Shown in pieces: positions 1 through 8,655 of a stretch of 64,000 nucleotides of DNA (its first letter is position 1; each line of letters begins with the position of its first letter). The position numbers and the translations under genes were made by a program. The notes under the pieces were generated by a model. The model searched no databases. It worked only from the letters and a program-made list of their open reading frames with translations, and was not told the DNA's origin. This DNA is from Bacteroidota bacterium (GTDB lineage: Bacteria > Bacteroidota > Bacteroidia > Flavobacteriales > Weeksellaceae): the NCBI GenBank assembly GCA_023423715.1, contig JAFAFC010000025.1, positions 34,877 through 98,876 of the forward strand. The letters are read 5' to 3'.

Positions 1-1
1 T

Positions 2-319
2 GAAAAACAAGCTTTAGCTTCGAATGGATTTACACTTTCCGCAGTTCCTCCAAGATACCATTCGCCATACTTTGCGCACGTTTTCGGTGGAGGATATTCT
101 GCTGGATATTACGCATACATTTGGGCAGAAACATTGGATGCAGACGCTTGGGAATGGATTCAAGCTAATGGTGGAATGACCAGAGAAAATGGAGATCGTT
201 ACCGTAAGTACATTCTTTCTGTTGGAAATTCCGAAGATCTGAATGAAGCATATCGCAAATTCACTGGAAGAAATCCTGACATTAAGCCTTTACTACGAAA
301 TAGAGGCTTTATTAAATAA
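2..319 (+). CDS. dcp: M3-family peptidyl-dipeptidase (Dcp-like), C-terminal fragment
   Basis: The frame is open from base 2 and runs to a TAA at 317-319, giving about 105 residues of C-terminus cut by the window edge. The segment reads PPRYHSPYFAHVF, then GGGYSAGYYAYIWAETLDAD, the conserved end of the M3 zinc-metallopeptidase fold in the Dcp/oligopeptidase A group, whose Tyr and His residues contribute to the substrate site. The HExxH zinc motif lies upstream, outside the window. M3 enzymes remove dipeptides from peptide C-termini in cytoplasm or periplasm. The internal ATG at 134 is not a real start because homology continues upstream of it. The family is clear; Dcp versus another M3 subgroup is less certain. 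Confidence 0.85.
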   Translation, partial: EKQALASNGFTLSAVPPRYHSPYFAHVFGGGYSAGYYAYIWAETLDADAWEWIQANGGMTRENGDRYRKYILSVGNSEDLNEAYRKFTGRNPDIKPLLRNRGFIK

Positions 320-346
320 ACCTAATGGCTAGAAAATCAACGTCCG

Positions 347-427
347 TTCGAGTAGATTTTTTAAAAAAATCGTATCGAGAACTGAAATAGAATTCTCGAT
401 ACAAATTCTTACAGAATTTTACTCGAA
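347..427. repeat. Nested inverted repeats in an intergenic gap
   Basis: Outer arms TTCGAGTA (347-354) and TACTCGAA (420-427) enclose inner arms GTATCGAGAA (372-381) and TTCTCGATAC (393-402) with an 11-nt loop. Both arm pairs are perfect. The element is separate from the terminator at 469-490 and has no T-run of its own, so it may be a structured RNA end or a decayed repeat. Confidence 0.45.
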
Positions 428-468
428 TTGACGATCGTAGGAAATATATCTATCCGATTTAAAAAGAA

Positions 469-490
469 AAAACCGCCAGATGGCGGTTTT
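469..490. terminator. Bidirectional rho-independent terminator
   Basis: The stem AAAACCGCCA / TGGCGGTTTT has a 2-nt spacer and is flanked by A and T runs on both sides. It sits between the convergent M3 peptidase and luciferase-like genes and can serve both. Confidence 0.85.
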
Positions 491-492
491 TT

Positions 493-1512
493 TTATCGTA
501 CTTGAGAAGCAACTTGGTCTCCAAAAAGTTCAATTGATTTCATTTGAATATCGTGTTCTGGATCGCCGACATCCATATGTCCGATAAAACGAGTTAATCC
601 GAAAAGTTCTTTCACTTTATTGATTTTATCAGCAACTTCATTGGCTGAACCAATAAACAAAGCACCTTCTTCACTTCGACCGCCTTCAAATTGCATCTTA
701 GTATATGGCGCCCAACCTCGAGACGAACCAATACGATCCATTTGCGCTTTGTAACTTTCAAAATAACCGTCAATCACTTTTGGATCTTCGCTAACAAACG
801 TATGCGAATGAATTGCAATTTGCATCAACTCTTCGGGATGTCCTGCTTTCAAATATTCTTGCTTGTAGAATTCTATCAACTTAACAAACTGTGAAGGCAT
901 ACCTCCAATAATGGCAACAATTAAAGGCAAACCTAATACCGCAGCGCGATACACCGATTGAGGCGTTCCACCAACGGCAATCCAAATTGGAAGCTTTCCG
1001 TTATTCGTTGCTCTTGGATACACTGTTTGATTGAGCATTGGAGCTCGTAAAGAACCTTTCCAGCTTACGTTTTCTTCCGAATTAATTTTCAGTAGTAAAT
1101 CTAATTTTTCTTCAAAAAGTGTTTCGTAATCGTCTAAAGAATATCCATAAAGCGGAAACGACTCAATAAAACTTCCACGGCCAACAAAAATTTCAGCACG
1201 ACCGCTTGAAATTAAATCTAAAGTCGAAAAATCCTCATACACTTTCACCGGCTCTGCCGAAGAAAGCACTGTTACTCCACTTGCCAATTTGATATTTTTA
1301 GTTCGACTCGCGGCGGCAGCCAAAAGCATTTCTGGTGACGAAACCGCATAATCTGGACGGTGATGTTCACCCATTGCAAAAACATCCAAACCGACCTCAT
1401 CCATTAACTGAACTTGCTCTAAAATTTCACCTATTTTGGTTTGTGCACTGCGATATCCATTGATTTGATTATCATATCGCAAATCGCCAAACATTCCTAT
1501 TCCTAATTCCAT
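493..1512 (-). CDS. LLM-class flavin-dependent oxidoreductase (luciferase-like)
   Basis: This 339-residue protein begins MELGIGMFGDLRYD and carries the luciferase-like monooxygenase TIM-barrel pattern, including VFAMGEHHRPDYAVSSPEM near residues 45-62, a GVTVLSS segment near residue 80 and GRAEIFVGRGS near residue 105. Family members use reduced FMN to oxidise or reduce small organic molecules in the cytoplasm; the substrate cannot be read from sequence. It is complete, with the usual family length of about 340 residues. It appears to be a single-gene unit with a possible -7 box TATTTTTG (1532-1539, minus strand) and the shared terminator downstream. Confidence 0.85.
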   Translation of the reverse strand: MELGIGMFGDLRYDNQINGYRSAQTKIGEILEQVQLMDEVGLDVFAMGEHHRPDYAVSSPEMLLAAAASRTKNIKLASGVTVLSSAEPVKVYEDFSTLDLISSGRAEIFVGRGSFIESFPLYGYSLDDYETLFEEKLDLLLKINSEENVSWKGSLRAPMLNQTVYPRATNNGKLPIWIAVGGTPQSVYRAAVLGLPLIVAIIGGMPSQFVKLIEFYKQEYLKAGHPEELMQIAIHSHTFVSEDPKVIDGYFESYKAQMDRIGSSRGWAPYTKMQFEGGRSEEGALFIGSANEVADKINKVKELFGLTRFIGHMDVGDPEHDIQMKSIELFGDQVASQVR

Positions 1513-1531
1513 AATTCCTTGATTTATACTA

Positions 1532-1539
1532 CAAAAATA
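1532..1539 (-). promoter_or_regulatory. Putative -7 box for the luciferase-like gene
   Basis: The minus strand reads TATTTTTG, matching the Bacteroidota -7 consensus TAnnTTTG, 20 nt before the ATG. No well-spaced -33 TTG was found. Confidence 0.4.
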
Positions 1540-1593
1540 AAAAATACACCAAGCAAAAGCATTGATGTATGATAAATAGAGTGCGACGACATT

Positions 1594-2238
1594 TTAGTTG
1601 CCGTTATGATCGTAAACAACTAAAAAATCGATTTTTTCTTTTCCTTTTTTCCAGGAATCGATGATTCCTTCGCTATGATTTTTTGATGATCTTCGAAATA
1701 ATCGCAAATCCAAACCGAGAACACTAGACAAAATATACTCGTCGGCAACAGCCATAACCGTCAATTTCCGTTCGCTTCCCTCCGAAATTCCGTTTTGCAA
1801 AATAGCATCAACAAGCCTTCTGAACTGAAATCCACGAAATGAAAAATTCCGAGACTCTTCTGCTTTATTTTGAGAATAGCAATTTAATAGCATCCCTAAA
1901 ACCTCCAAATTGGCAGGATCTAAACTTAAAATTCGCTCTCCAATATCGATCGCTTCCTTGCATTTCCCTTCGCGAACCAAACTCATAAAATCTCCACTTT
2001 CGGTGAGGTTCATGGTTTTAAGATTCTTATTAGAATTTTTTGCGTAATACAAATACTTCATTTCTTCCTCGCTCATAACGCTAGGATCGAAATTAAACCG
2101 ATAAATCAGCTTTTCATAGTATAAATTAGACGTACTATCTACCGCTTGAGCCGTTAAATTTTTAACATCAACAAATCCGCTTTGGCCAAAAACCAAAATC
2201 TGAATGAATACAAAAACAGCAGATAGTACGTTCTTCAT
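1594..2238 (-). CDS. Secreted DUF4919-like protein
   Basis: The 214-residue product has an N-terminal signal peptide (MKNVLSAVFVFIQILVFGQS), so it is probably exported. The region LIYRFNFDPSVMSEEEMKYLYYA and the later CKEAIDIGERILSLDPANLEVL resemble the DUF4919 family, with a short TPR-like helical pair around residues 90-120. No catalytic motif is visible and the function is unknown. Its start lies 1 nt after the stop of the upstream S9 peptidase, so the two are almost certainly co-transcribed and perhaps translationally coupled. The family assignment is from memory of the motif and is moderately sure. Confidence 0.6.
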   Translation of the reverse strand: MKNVLSAVFVFIQILVFGQSGFVDVKNLTAQAVDSTSNLYYEKLIYRFNFDPSVMSEEEMKYLYYAKNSNKNLKTMNLTESGDFMSLVREGKCKEAIDIGERILSLDPANLEVLGMLLNCYSQNKAEESRNFSFRGFQFRRLVDAILQNGISEGSERKLTVMAVADEYILSSVLGLDLRLFRRSSKNHSEGIIDSWKKGKEKIDFLVVYDHNGN

Positions 2239-2239
2239 T

Positions 2240-4381
2240 TTATTTTTTTAAGTAGGTATCAAAGTAATCCGTGATTTTTTGCATCAAATGAACACGGTCT
2301 TTTCCTAAAACGTTGTGTGCATGTCCAGGATACGCAAAATAATCCATTTGAACGTTATTATCCACGGCCGATTTTATGAAATCAACCGAGTGCTGCCAAA
2401 CGACAACATCGTCTTGCATCCCGTGAATCATTAATAATTTCCCTTTCAAATTCTGAACTTTATCCAATAAGTTCGCTTTTTTGAAACCTTCTGGGTTTTG
2501 TTGTGGCGAATCCATATAACGCTCTGTGTACATAATTTCGTACATATTCCAATCGATTACCGGACCTCCAGCAACACCAACTTTGAACACTTCGGGATAT
2601 TTCAACATTAAACTTGTCGTCATAAATCCGCCAAAGCTCCATCCGTGAACACCCATTCTATCAGCATCTACATAAGATAGTGATTTTAAATAATCCACAC
2701 CTTTTAGTTGGTCTTTCATTTCCGTTTCTCCTAAATTACGGAAAACCGCTTGCTCAAATTTCATACCTCGGTTGCTTGAACCACGCCCATCCATTGAGAA
2801 AATCACATAGCCTCTCTGAGCCATATACTCGTACCAAAGGTTTCCAGAAGCTGGATACGTGTTCGTAATCAACTGTAAATGTGGCCCGTTATACAAGTAA
2901 ACAATCGTTGGATATTTTTTATTCGGATCGAAATTCGTTGGTAAAATCAACTTTCCATACAAAGGCGTTCCGTCATCCGCTTTCAGCGTTACATTTTCAA
3001 TTTTCGGACGATCGTAGTTCTTCAATGGATCTTCAGCAGTGAGTAAATTTGTTGCCTTTCCGTTATGTGTTTGGATGATATCTGCTTTTCTCGGTGTCGT
3101 TGCATTCGCATACACATCATAAACGAAATCTCCTGTTTCAGACAAGGTGGCGTTATGCATTCCTGGCGCCGTGTCTAGGCGTTTCATATCTAGATTATTC
3201 CAATTAACACGATAGATATGTCTTTCCATCGGTGTTTCTTTGGTTGAAGCGATGAAAAGTTCTGTTTTCTTGGGATGGAAACCAAGTACATCCGTTACCA
3301 ACCAATCGCCTTTTGTCACTTGTTTTACCAAGCCTTTATCTAAATTATACAAGAACAAATGATTGTAACCCGTTCTTTGACTTTGCCAAATGTAATCGGT
3401 TTTAGAATTCGGTAAAAACACCATTGGATGCTGAGGCTCCACGTATTTATCTGATTTTTCTTCAAATAATGTTCTTACAAAGTTTCCGGTTTTCGCATCG
3501 TACATATTCATTTTCAAATCGTTTTGATCACGATTTAAAACGCCAATAAATACAAATTGAGAATCTGGACTCCACGCGATACTCGTTAAATACTGATCTT
3601 TTGGACCTTCCGTCTTTACAAACGTTGTTTTTCCTGATTTCACATCAAAAATTCCGAGTGTAACTTCGTGTGAGGTTTTCCCAGCTCTTGGATATTTGAT
3701 GTTATGATTTTGCGCTAAAGTAACCGACCAATCGATGACAGGATAATCCTCAACCATCGTTTGATCCATTCTGTAATACGCAATTTTTGAATTATCAGGA
3801 GCGATGAAAATTCCACGATCGATACCGAATTCGTTTCTGTGAACCGCTTGCCCATTCACTATATTTTCGTTTTTATCCTGCGTAATTGCAATTTGACGCT
3901 CTGGTGTACTTAAATATAAATTGTTATCAATTGTATAAACAACCGAACTTTTGTCTTGAATAAAATTAGTATTCGCTCCTTTTTTAGGAACCGTTAACCA
4001 CGATTTCACCTTCCAATCATTTCCAGCCTTATCCAAACGATAATAGATTGAATCGACTTTGAAATAGCCTGATTTTGCGTCGTTGAAGGTTACCACCGGT
4101 AGCGCTTTCATTTTCGCTGGCAATCCAGAAGCACGATTCAGCTGACTCACAGATAACAATGTGTCAACTTTGTTGGTTTGCGCATCACGAACAAGGTAGG
4201 CTTTGTTTTCCATGAACATCATGGAGTTTCCACCTTTTAACCATTTTGCTTGGGAAATACTTTTAATAGCCAAATTGCTTCGAAGTCCGTTCACCGCCTC
4301 AGCCATAGTATATTGCTGTTGCTGCGCACCTACTAAAGCCGTAGTCACTAGAAAAAGTCCTGTATATAATTTCGATTTCAT
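2240..4381 (-). CDS. S9 family peptidase, dipeptidyl peptidase IV type
   Basis: A 713-residue exported serine peptidase with a signal peptide (about residues 1-19), a beta-propeller region (about 60-460) and an alpha/beta-hydrolase domain. The nucleophile is Ser582 in HGWSFGG; the other likely triad members are an Asp near 657-658 in HGMQDD and His689 in YPGHAHN. The propeller contains RNEFGIDRGIF, the position where DPP IV enzymes hold Glu residues that bind the substrate amino terminus. DPP IV-like enzymes release N-terminal X-Pro or X-Ala dipeptides from periplasmic peptides. It is complete, and first in an operon with the DUF4919 gene. A prolyl tripeptidyl peptidase specificity cannot be excluded. 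Confidence 0.88.
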   Translation of the reverse strand: MKSKLYTGLFLVTTALVGAQQQQYTMAEAVNGLRSNLAIKSISQAKWLKGGNSMMFMENKAYLVRDAQTNKVDTLLSVSQLNRASGLPAKMKALPVVTFNDAKSGYFKVDSIYYRLDKAGNDWKVKSWLTVPKKGANTNFIQDKSSVVYTIDNNLYLSTPERQIAITQDKNENIVNGQAVHRNEFGIDRGIFIAPDNSKIAYYRMDQTMVEDYPVIDWSVTLAQNHNIKYPRAGKTSHEVTLGIFDVKSGKTTFVKTEGPKDQYLTSIAWSPDSQFVFIGVLNRDQNDLKMNMYDAKTGNFVRTLFEEKSDKYVEPQHPMVFLPNSKTDYIWQSQRTGYNHLFLYNLDKGLVKQVTKGDWLVTDVLGFHPKKTELFIASTKETPMERHIYRVNWNNLDMKRLDTAPGMHNATLSETGDFVYDVYANATTPRKADIIQTHNGKATNLLTAEDPLKNYDRPKIENVTLKADDGTPLYGKLILPTNFDPNKKYPTIVYLYNGPHLQLITNTYPASGNLWYEYMAQRGYVIFSMDGRGSSNRGMKFEQAVFRNLGETEMKDQLKGVDYLKSLSYVDADRMGVHGWSFGGFMTTSLMLKYPEVFKVGVAGGPVIDWNMYEIMYTERYMDSPQQNPEGFKKANLLDKVQNLKGKLLMIHGMQDDVVVWQHSVDFIKSAVDNNVQMDYFAYPGHAHNVLGKDRVHLMQKITDYFDTYLKK

Positions 4382-4440
4382 AGAGAAAAATTAAACGCTA
4401 AAAATACGAATTTATCCTGTATAGCTCATGGGTATTCCAC

Positions 4441-4476
4441 AAAAAAAGCATTCCAAAAAATTCGGAATGCTTTTCT
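4441..4476 (-). terminator. Terminator of the ABC-F gene
   Basis: The stem AAAAGCATTCC / GGAATGCTTTT has a loop of about 10 nt; on the minus strand it is followed by seven T. It lies just downstream of the ABC-F stop codon. Confidence 0.8.
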
Positions 4477-4499
4477 ATTTTTAAATACTATAATCGGTT

Positions 4500-6431
4500 T
4501 TAATCGAGTTGCGTACCCAAATATTCCCATTCTTGCAAAGCCAAATCTAAGGCTTCTTTTTTCGTATTGTACACTTCTAAAGTCTCTTCAGAAGGATTAT
4601 TTTTAGTGAAATCCAATTCAAAAGCTTCAATTTCAGTTTCTAAACTCGAAATCTGCTCTTCTACTTTTTTGATTTTATTTTGAATAGCTTTTTGTTCTTT
4701 TGTAACAAAATTCGTTGTTGGTTTTGCTTCCATTATAGGATTTTCAACAACTGGCGCAGCCGCTTTCACATCTCGCTTGCTCTCTAATTTTGATTTCTCT
4801 AAAGAAACTTCACGTAGCGATTCTTTCTGACGGTATTCCAAGTATTCATCGATGCTTCCAAGGAATTCTTTCATTTTTCCATCACGGAATTCGAAAATTT
4901 TATCCGCCAAACCTTGTAAAAATTCACGGTCGTGAGAAATAACGATTAACGTTCCTTCAAACTTCGATAAAGCAAGTTTGATAATTTCCTTCGACTGAAT
5001 ATCCAAGTGGTTGGTAGGTTCGTCCATAATCAACGTGTTGAACGGACGTAACAATAATTTACACAAAGCCAAACGGTTACGCTCTCCTCCAGAAAGCACT
5101 TTCGTCTTTTTATCTACATCTTCACCTGAAAACAAGAAACTTCCCAGCAAATCACGAACACGCGGACGTGTTTCCTCCGTAGCCGAATCTTCCGCTTCTT
5201 GCAAAACGGTTTTATCGGGTGTAAGAACTTCTTCCTGATTTTGAGCAAAATAGCCAATATTAACATTGTGTCCTAAGTTCCAAGTACCAGAATAATCTTT
5301 GATTTCACCCGCCAAAATCTTAGCTAAAGTCGTTTTTCCTTGTCCGTTTTGTCCAAGTAACGCAATACGATCGCCACGCTCAATAAAGAAATCAACATCA
5401 TCAAAAATTTGCTTTTCTCCGTATGCTTTTCCAAGTTTTTCGGCTTCGAAAATCACTTTTCCAGGAACAACACTCTGTTGGAAACGAATGTTGAATTTGG
5501 AAACGTCTTCGTTATCGATTTCGATACGCTCGATTTTATCCAATTTCTTAATCAAAGACTGCGCAAAAGAGGCTTTCGTCGCACTTGCACGGAATTTATT
5601 GATATTATCCTCCATCTGTTTGATTTCGGAATCTTGGTTTTTCTTCGCTTGCATCAGCTTTTCGCGACGTTCTTTACGAAGTTCTAAATATTTAGAATAA
5701 TTGGCTTTATAATCATCCACTTTCTTGTTGTTCACATCAAAAGTTCGGTTACAAACCGCCGTCATAAACTGCTTATCGTGACTCACCAAAACGATGGCGC
5801 CCATATAATCTTTCAAGAAATCTTCCAACCAAATGATACTTTCCATATCCAAGTGGTTGGTAGGCTCATCGAGAAGCAAAAGATCGTTGTTTTGCAATAA
5901 AAGTTTAGCGAGCTCAATACGCATTCTCCATCCACCAGAAAAGGTATCAGTAATACGATCGAAATCACTTGCCTTGAAGCCTAAACCAAGCAAAACTTTC
6001 TCAACATCGCCCTCCAAATTATAGGCATCGTGATTTTGTAAAATATCGTTCAGATCCGTCATTTTCTGAATCAAATCTGAATAGGCATCGCTTTCGTAAT
6101 CGGTCCTCGTTGCTAATTGCTCATTAACATACTCCAACTCATTTTTCCAAGCATTAATCTGCTCAAAAGCCTGCAACGTCTCTTCCCAAACCGTTCTTCC
6201 TTTTACAAAATCTAAATCTTGTTTTAGAAAACCGATGGTAATATTCCCTTCAGGAACGACGTTTCCTTCGTAAAAATTAATTTCGTTGGAAAGAATTTTA
6301 AGCAACGTTGATTTTCCAGCACCATTTTTTCCAACCAAACCAATTTTGTCTGATCTTTTAATGGTGAAATTCGTGTCTCTAAATAGATAATTTCCTGAAT
6401 GATGAAGTCCTAAACCTTGTACTGATAGCAT
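4500..6431 (-). CDS. ABC-F family ATPase (Uup/YdiF-like)
   Basis: A 643-residue soluble protein with two ABC ATPase domains and no membrane segments. Domain 1 has Walker A GKNGAGKST (near residue 35), signature FSGGW and Walker B LLLLDEPTNHLD; domain 2 has GQNGQGKTT, LSGGERNRLALCK and TLIMDEPTNHLD. Between them is the charged helical linker (ELRKERREKLMQAKK) that reaches the peptidyl-transferase centre in ABC-F proteins. The last 70 residues are a predicted coiled coil as in Uup and YdiF. Such proteins bind ribosomes and relieve stalling; some confer antibiotic resistance, which this sequence alone cannot show. A likely -7 box TACTTTTG is at 6472-6479. Confidence 0.9.
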   Translation of the reverse strand: MLSVQGLGLHHSGNYLFRDTNFTIKRSDKIGLVGKNGAGKSTLLKILSNEINFYEGNVVPEGNITIGFLKQDLDFVKGRTVWEETLQAFEQINAWKNELEYVNEQLATRTDYESDAYSDLIQKMTDLNDILQNHDAYNLEGDVEKVLLGLGFKASDFDRITDTFSGGWRMRIELAKLLLQNNDLLLLDEPTNHLDMESIIWLEDFLKDYMGAIVLVSHDKQFMTAVCNRTFDVNNKKVDDYKANYSKYLELRKERREKLMQAKKNQDSEIKQMEDNINKFRASATKASFAQSLIKKLDKIERIEIDNEDVSKFNIRFQQSVVPGKVIFEAEKLGKAYGEKQIFDDVDFFIERGDRIALLGQNGQGKTTLAKILAGEIKDYSGTWNLGHNVNIGYFAQNQEEVLTPDKTVLQEAEDSATEETRPRVRDLLGSFLFSGEDVDKKTKVLSGGERNRLALCKLLLRPFNTLIMDEPTNHLDIQSKEIIKLALSKFEGTLIVISHDREFLQGLADKIFEFRDGKMKEFLGSIDEYLEYRQKESLREVSLEKSKLESKRDVKAAAPVVENPIMEAKPTTNFVTKEQKAIQNKIKKVEEQISSLETEIEAFELDFTKNNPSEETLEVYNTKKEALDLALQEWEYLGTQLD

Positions 6432-6471
6432 AACCGATTAATCGTATGGTAATTATAAAAATTGCAAGTTG

Positions 6472-6479
6472 CAAAAGTA
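6472..6479 (-). promoter_or_regulatory. Putative -7 box for the ABC-F gene
   Basis: The minus strand reads TACTTTTG (TAnnTTTG consensus) about 40 nt upstream of the ATG. A 10-bp palindrome AGCCTAGGCT lies upstream at 6494-6503. Confidence 0.4.
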
Positions 6480-6522
6480 CTGCTTTTTTCTGAGCCTAGG
6501 CTGATGAATTTTGAAATTAAAA

Positions 6523-7473
6523 CTACATAATAAAACGATCTAAATCAAGAAGTAAATAATTGATATTCTGATTGATAGTCCGTGTAGCCGATTGCATTTG
6601 GTTGAGCATGGCCGCTCGATCGTGCAATTCGGAAGCTCGATAAATCCCGCCATCGTGGAAAAGCAAAGACGCATCTGCTGCTTTTTGATCGCCGTGAAAA
6701 TGGTATTTCACCCAACTTTGTTTCATATTTTGAATAATGGATTCTTGGGATTTGTTCGCAAATTTCTTTTCGGTGTACATATACCAAACAAACGGTGGAA
6801 AATTCGCTGAAACTTGCTTTTCTAGCCAAATATCGCGTAAAATGTTCCGAGCATGAATGAACTCTACTTTTCTTCCTTTCGGTGAAAATGTGGCTAAACT
6901 TAAGCCTGCCCCAATAACACCTCCACCAATATCTACAGCAGATCCCCATGAATCGCTTTTGATAATTCCGCTTGCAATGGAAGCCGCAGCACCCGCAAAA
7001 ATGGAATACAAAACCAAGCGATTATTACGACTATCATTAAGCTGATCAACATAACTCGCCATTTGCGCAACACGTTCGCCTTCGCAATCAAATTCAGCTG
7101 CAACGGCATCTAATTCCACCAAAGCAATAGAAATTTTAGAATTGATAACGTTTTTCAGCTTCAACATTTTTAGCTGCGCTTGTACTGTTGAATCTTTTTT
7201 CAGTTTGTTGATTTCTTCCACCTCATCGATCGCTCCTAGAGCATTCAAAATCAAAATGGATTGATCCGTAAATTGATCATGTAAATGCTGATTCGCCGCC
7301 AAAATAGAATCGGAGTTATAACTCGGAAATTTTCCTTGATAATTGTATTGTTTCGGGGCTTTGCAATAGGAATCCTTCAAAATCAAAAGGTTTTCTTGCA
7401 CCATTTGATTCTTTTTCGAAACGCAGGACATAAGCCCTAAAGACAGAAAAAGTAGTACTAAAAATCTCATCAC
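6523..7473 (-). CDS. Hypothetical lipoprotein
   Basis: This 316-residue protein begins MMRFLVLLFLSLGLMSC, a lipoprotein signal peptide with Cys17 as the probable lipidation site, so it is predicted to be membrane anchored on the outside. The middle (about residues 150-200) holds a small-residue-rich hydrophobic stretch (LYSIFAGAAASIASG, then GGGVIGAGLSLA) that could insert in a membrane. Flanking parts are helical and charged, and the C-terminus is rich in Asn, Ile and Leu. I do not recognise the family. It is downstream of the FKBP gene but separated by a hairpin terminator at 7503-7528, so it may have its own promoter. Confidence 0.65.
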   Translation of the reverse strand: MMRFLVLLFLSLGLMSCVSKKNQMVQENLLILKDSYCKAPKQYNYQGKFPSYNSDSILAANQHLHDQFTDQSILILNALGAIDEVEEINKLKKDSTVQAQLKMLKLKNVINSKISIALVELDAVAAEFDCEGERVAQMASYVDQLNDSRNNRLVLYSIFAGAAASIASGIIKSDSWGSAVDIGGGVIGAGLSLATFSPKGRKVEFIHARNILRDIWLEKQVSANFPPFVWYMYTEKKFANKSQESIIQNMKQSWVKYHFHGDQKAADASLLFHDGGIYRASELHDRAAMLNQMQSATRTINQNINYLLLDLDRFIM

Positions 7474-7502
7474 ACATTTGGTTTTTGCAAAGTAACGGAA
7501 AA

Positions 7503-7528
7503 TAAAAAAATCTGCCGAAGCAGATTTT
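7503..7528 (-). terminator. Terminator of the FKBP gene
   Basis: The stem AAATCTGC / GCAGATTT has a CGAA tetraloop followed by a T-run on the minus strand. It lies immediately after the FKBP stop codon. Confidence 0.7.
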
Positions 7529-7529
7529 A

Positions 7530-7964
7530 CTATTCAATTCCGAGTAATTCGACTTCAAAAATCAAAGTTGAATTCGGGCCAATTTCTTTACTAATTTGTT
7601 GATCGCCATACGCCAAATGCGGTGGAATCACAAAACGAAACTTACTTCCCACGGACATCAACTGTAAACCTTCCGTCCAACCCGAAATCACGCGATCCAG
7701 AGGAAACGAAGCCGGAACTCCACGCTGCACCGAAGAATCAAAAACCTCATCTTTAATCGTTGTTCCATGATAATGGCATTTTACTTTAGCGGTTGCTGCT
7801 GGTTTTGCACCGTCCGCAGATGTTAAAATTTCATATTGCAAGCCACTTTCCAAGGTTGTTACGCCTTCTTTTTTTGCATATTCTGCTCTGTACTCATCTC
7901 CTTCACGAAGATTTTTCTCTGCTAATTCTTTTTTACGTCGTAATAAGACATCTGCAATTCCCAT
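7530..7964 (-). CDS. FKBP-type peptidyl-prolyl isomerase
   Basis: A 144-residue cytoplasmic FKBP-type prolyl isomerase. A short helical N-terminus (MGIADVLLRRKKELAEKN) is followed by the FKBP fold: VKCHYHGTTIKDEVFDSS, the VISGWTEGLQLM strand with the conserved active-site Trp, PPHLAYGDQ, and the closing strand STLIFEVELLGIE. It speeds proline cis/trans isomerisation in protein folding. I chose the ATG at 7964; a GTG at 7982 overlaps the upstream stop codon by one base and would add six unsupported residues (MKNQNY). It follows the DUF5715 gene in an apparent operon. Confidence 0.9.
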   Translation of the reverse strand: MGIADVLLRRKKELAEKNLREGDEYRAEYAKKEGVTTLESGLQYEILTSADGAKPAATAKVKCHYHGTTIKDEVFDSSVQRGVPASFPLDRVISGWTEGLQLMSVGSKFRFVIPPHLAYGDQQISKEIGPNSTLIFEVELLGIE

Positions 7965-7981
7965 ATAGTTTTGATTTTTCA

Positions 7982-8596
7982 CTAATAATTACGCACAGTC
8001 ACATGAAAACACGCTTGATACGACTCTTTGATATAATAGATTCGTCCAAGCTTTTCATAGTATTTTAGAACTTTTTCAAGCTCTTTTTCCAATTTTGGAT
8101 TTCGCTTCAAAACGCCATCAAATCGAACATAGGAAATATCAAACGAATTTCCGTAGTTGTGCGAGCTAATCCCTAATGAAGCATTCGAATTCACTTTCCT
8201 CAAACGACATTGATCTTCTAAAGTTCGCGTTATTGAAGACACGGTCATATAGCTTTTAGTCGCATCCGCAAAGCGATTTCCGATTCGTTCTAAAGTTAAT
8301 TTGGCTTTATACGTTAAATACGGACGGCTGTATTCTAGCTTTTGAACCCGAATTCCTCGACTTTTTTTGTTCACGGATTTGAATTTCCCTGAATCTATAT
8401 AGCGCTGAACCGATTTGGTATTTTGTAAAATCTTTACATTAAAACCTTTTGAAGCCGCCAAATGAGGCTTATACAAAGGTGTTGCTTCCACTTTTAATAC
8501 TTCGTCAAGATCATAGCAAGACGATTTTTTGGAACCTTGAGCCTGAACGTTGTTGAATAAAATAATGAATAAAAATAATGCAGAAAGCCTGATCAT
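7982..8596 (-). CDS. DUF5715 / M15-like peptidase-fold exported protein
   Basis: A 204-residue exported protein with a signal peptide ending near VQAQ. The region SSITRTLEDQCRLRKVN, then SSHNYGNSFDIS (SxHxxGxxxD) and a C-terminal CFHVTV match the D-Ala-D-Ala carboxypeptidase/VanY (M15) metal-site layout: His and Asp in the first motif, His in the last. This corresponds to what is catalogued as DUF5715. M15 enzymes trim peptidoglycan stem peptides. The Glu that normally sits three residues before the last His (ExxH) is replaced here (QACFH), so the protein may bind rather than cut peptidoglycan. It is upstream of, and one base from overlapping, the FKBP reading frame. Confidence 0.7.
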   Translation of the reverse strand: MIRLSALFLFIILFNNVQAQGSKKSSCYDLDEVLKVEATPLYKPHLAASKGFNVKILQNTKSVQRYIDSGKFKSVNKKSRGIRVQKLEYSRPYLTYKAKLTLERIGNRFADATKSYMTVSSITRTLEDQCRLRKVNSNASLGISSHNYGNSFDISYVRFDGVLKRNPKLEKELEKVLKYYEKLGRIYYIKESYQACFHVTVRNY

Positions 8597-8655
8597 TTAG
8601 AAAGTTTATTATTTAAAACTGCAAAAATAGGCTTTTCTTATGTTTTCTTGAAAAA

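Noticed and set aside
5011..5700. Overlapping plus-strand open frames opposite the ABC-F gene.
   Set aside because: Antisense shadows of the conserved ABC-F sequence; the products are Ser-rich and without homology signals.
6494..6503. A 10-bp palindrome AGCCTAGGCT upstream of the ABC-F gene as an operator.
   Set aside because: Too short to stand out and there is no adjacent regulator or second copy in the gap.
6545..6949. A 134-codon minus-strand frame within the lipoprotein gene.
   Set aside because: It is an alternate frame of the 6523-7473 gene, which has a convincing signal peptide and lipobox.
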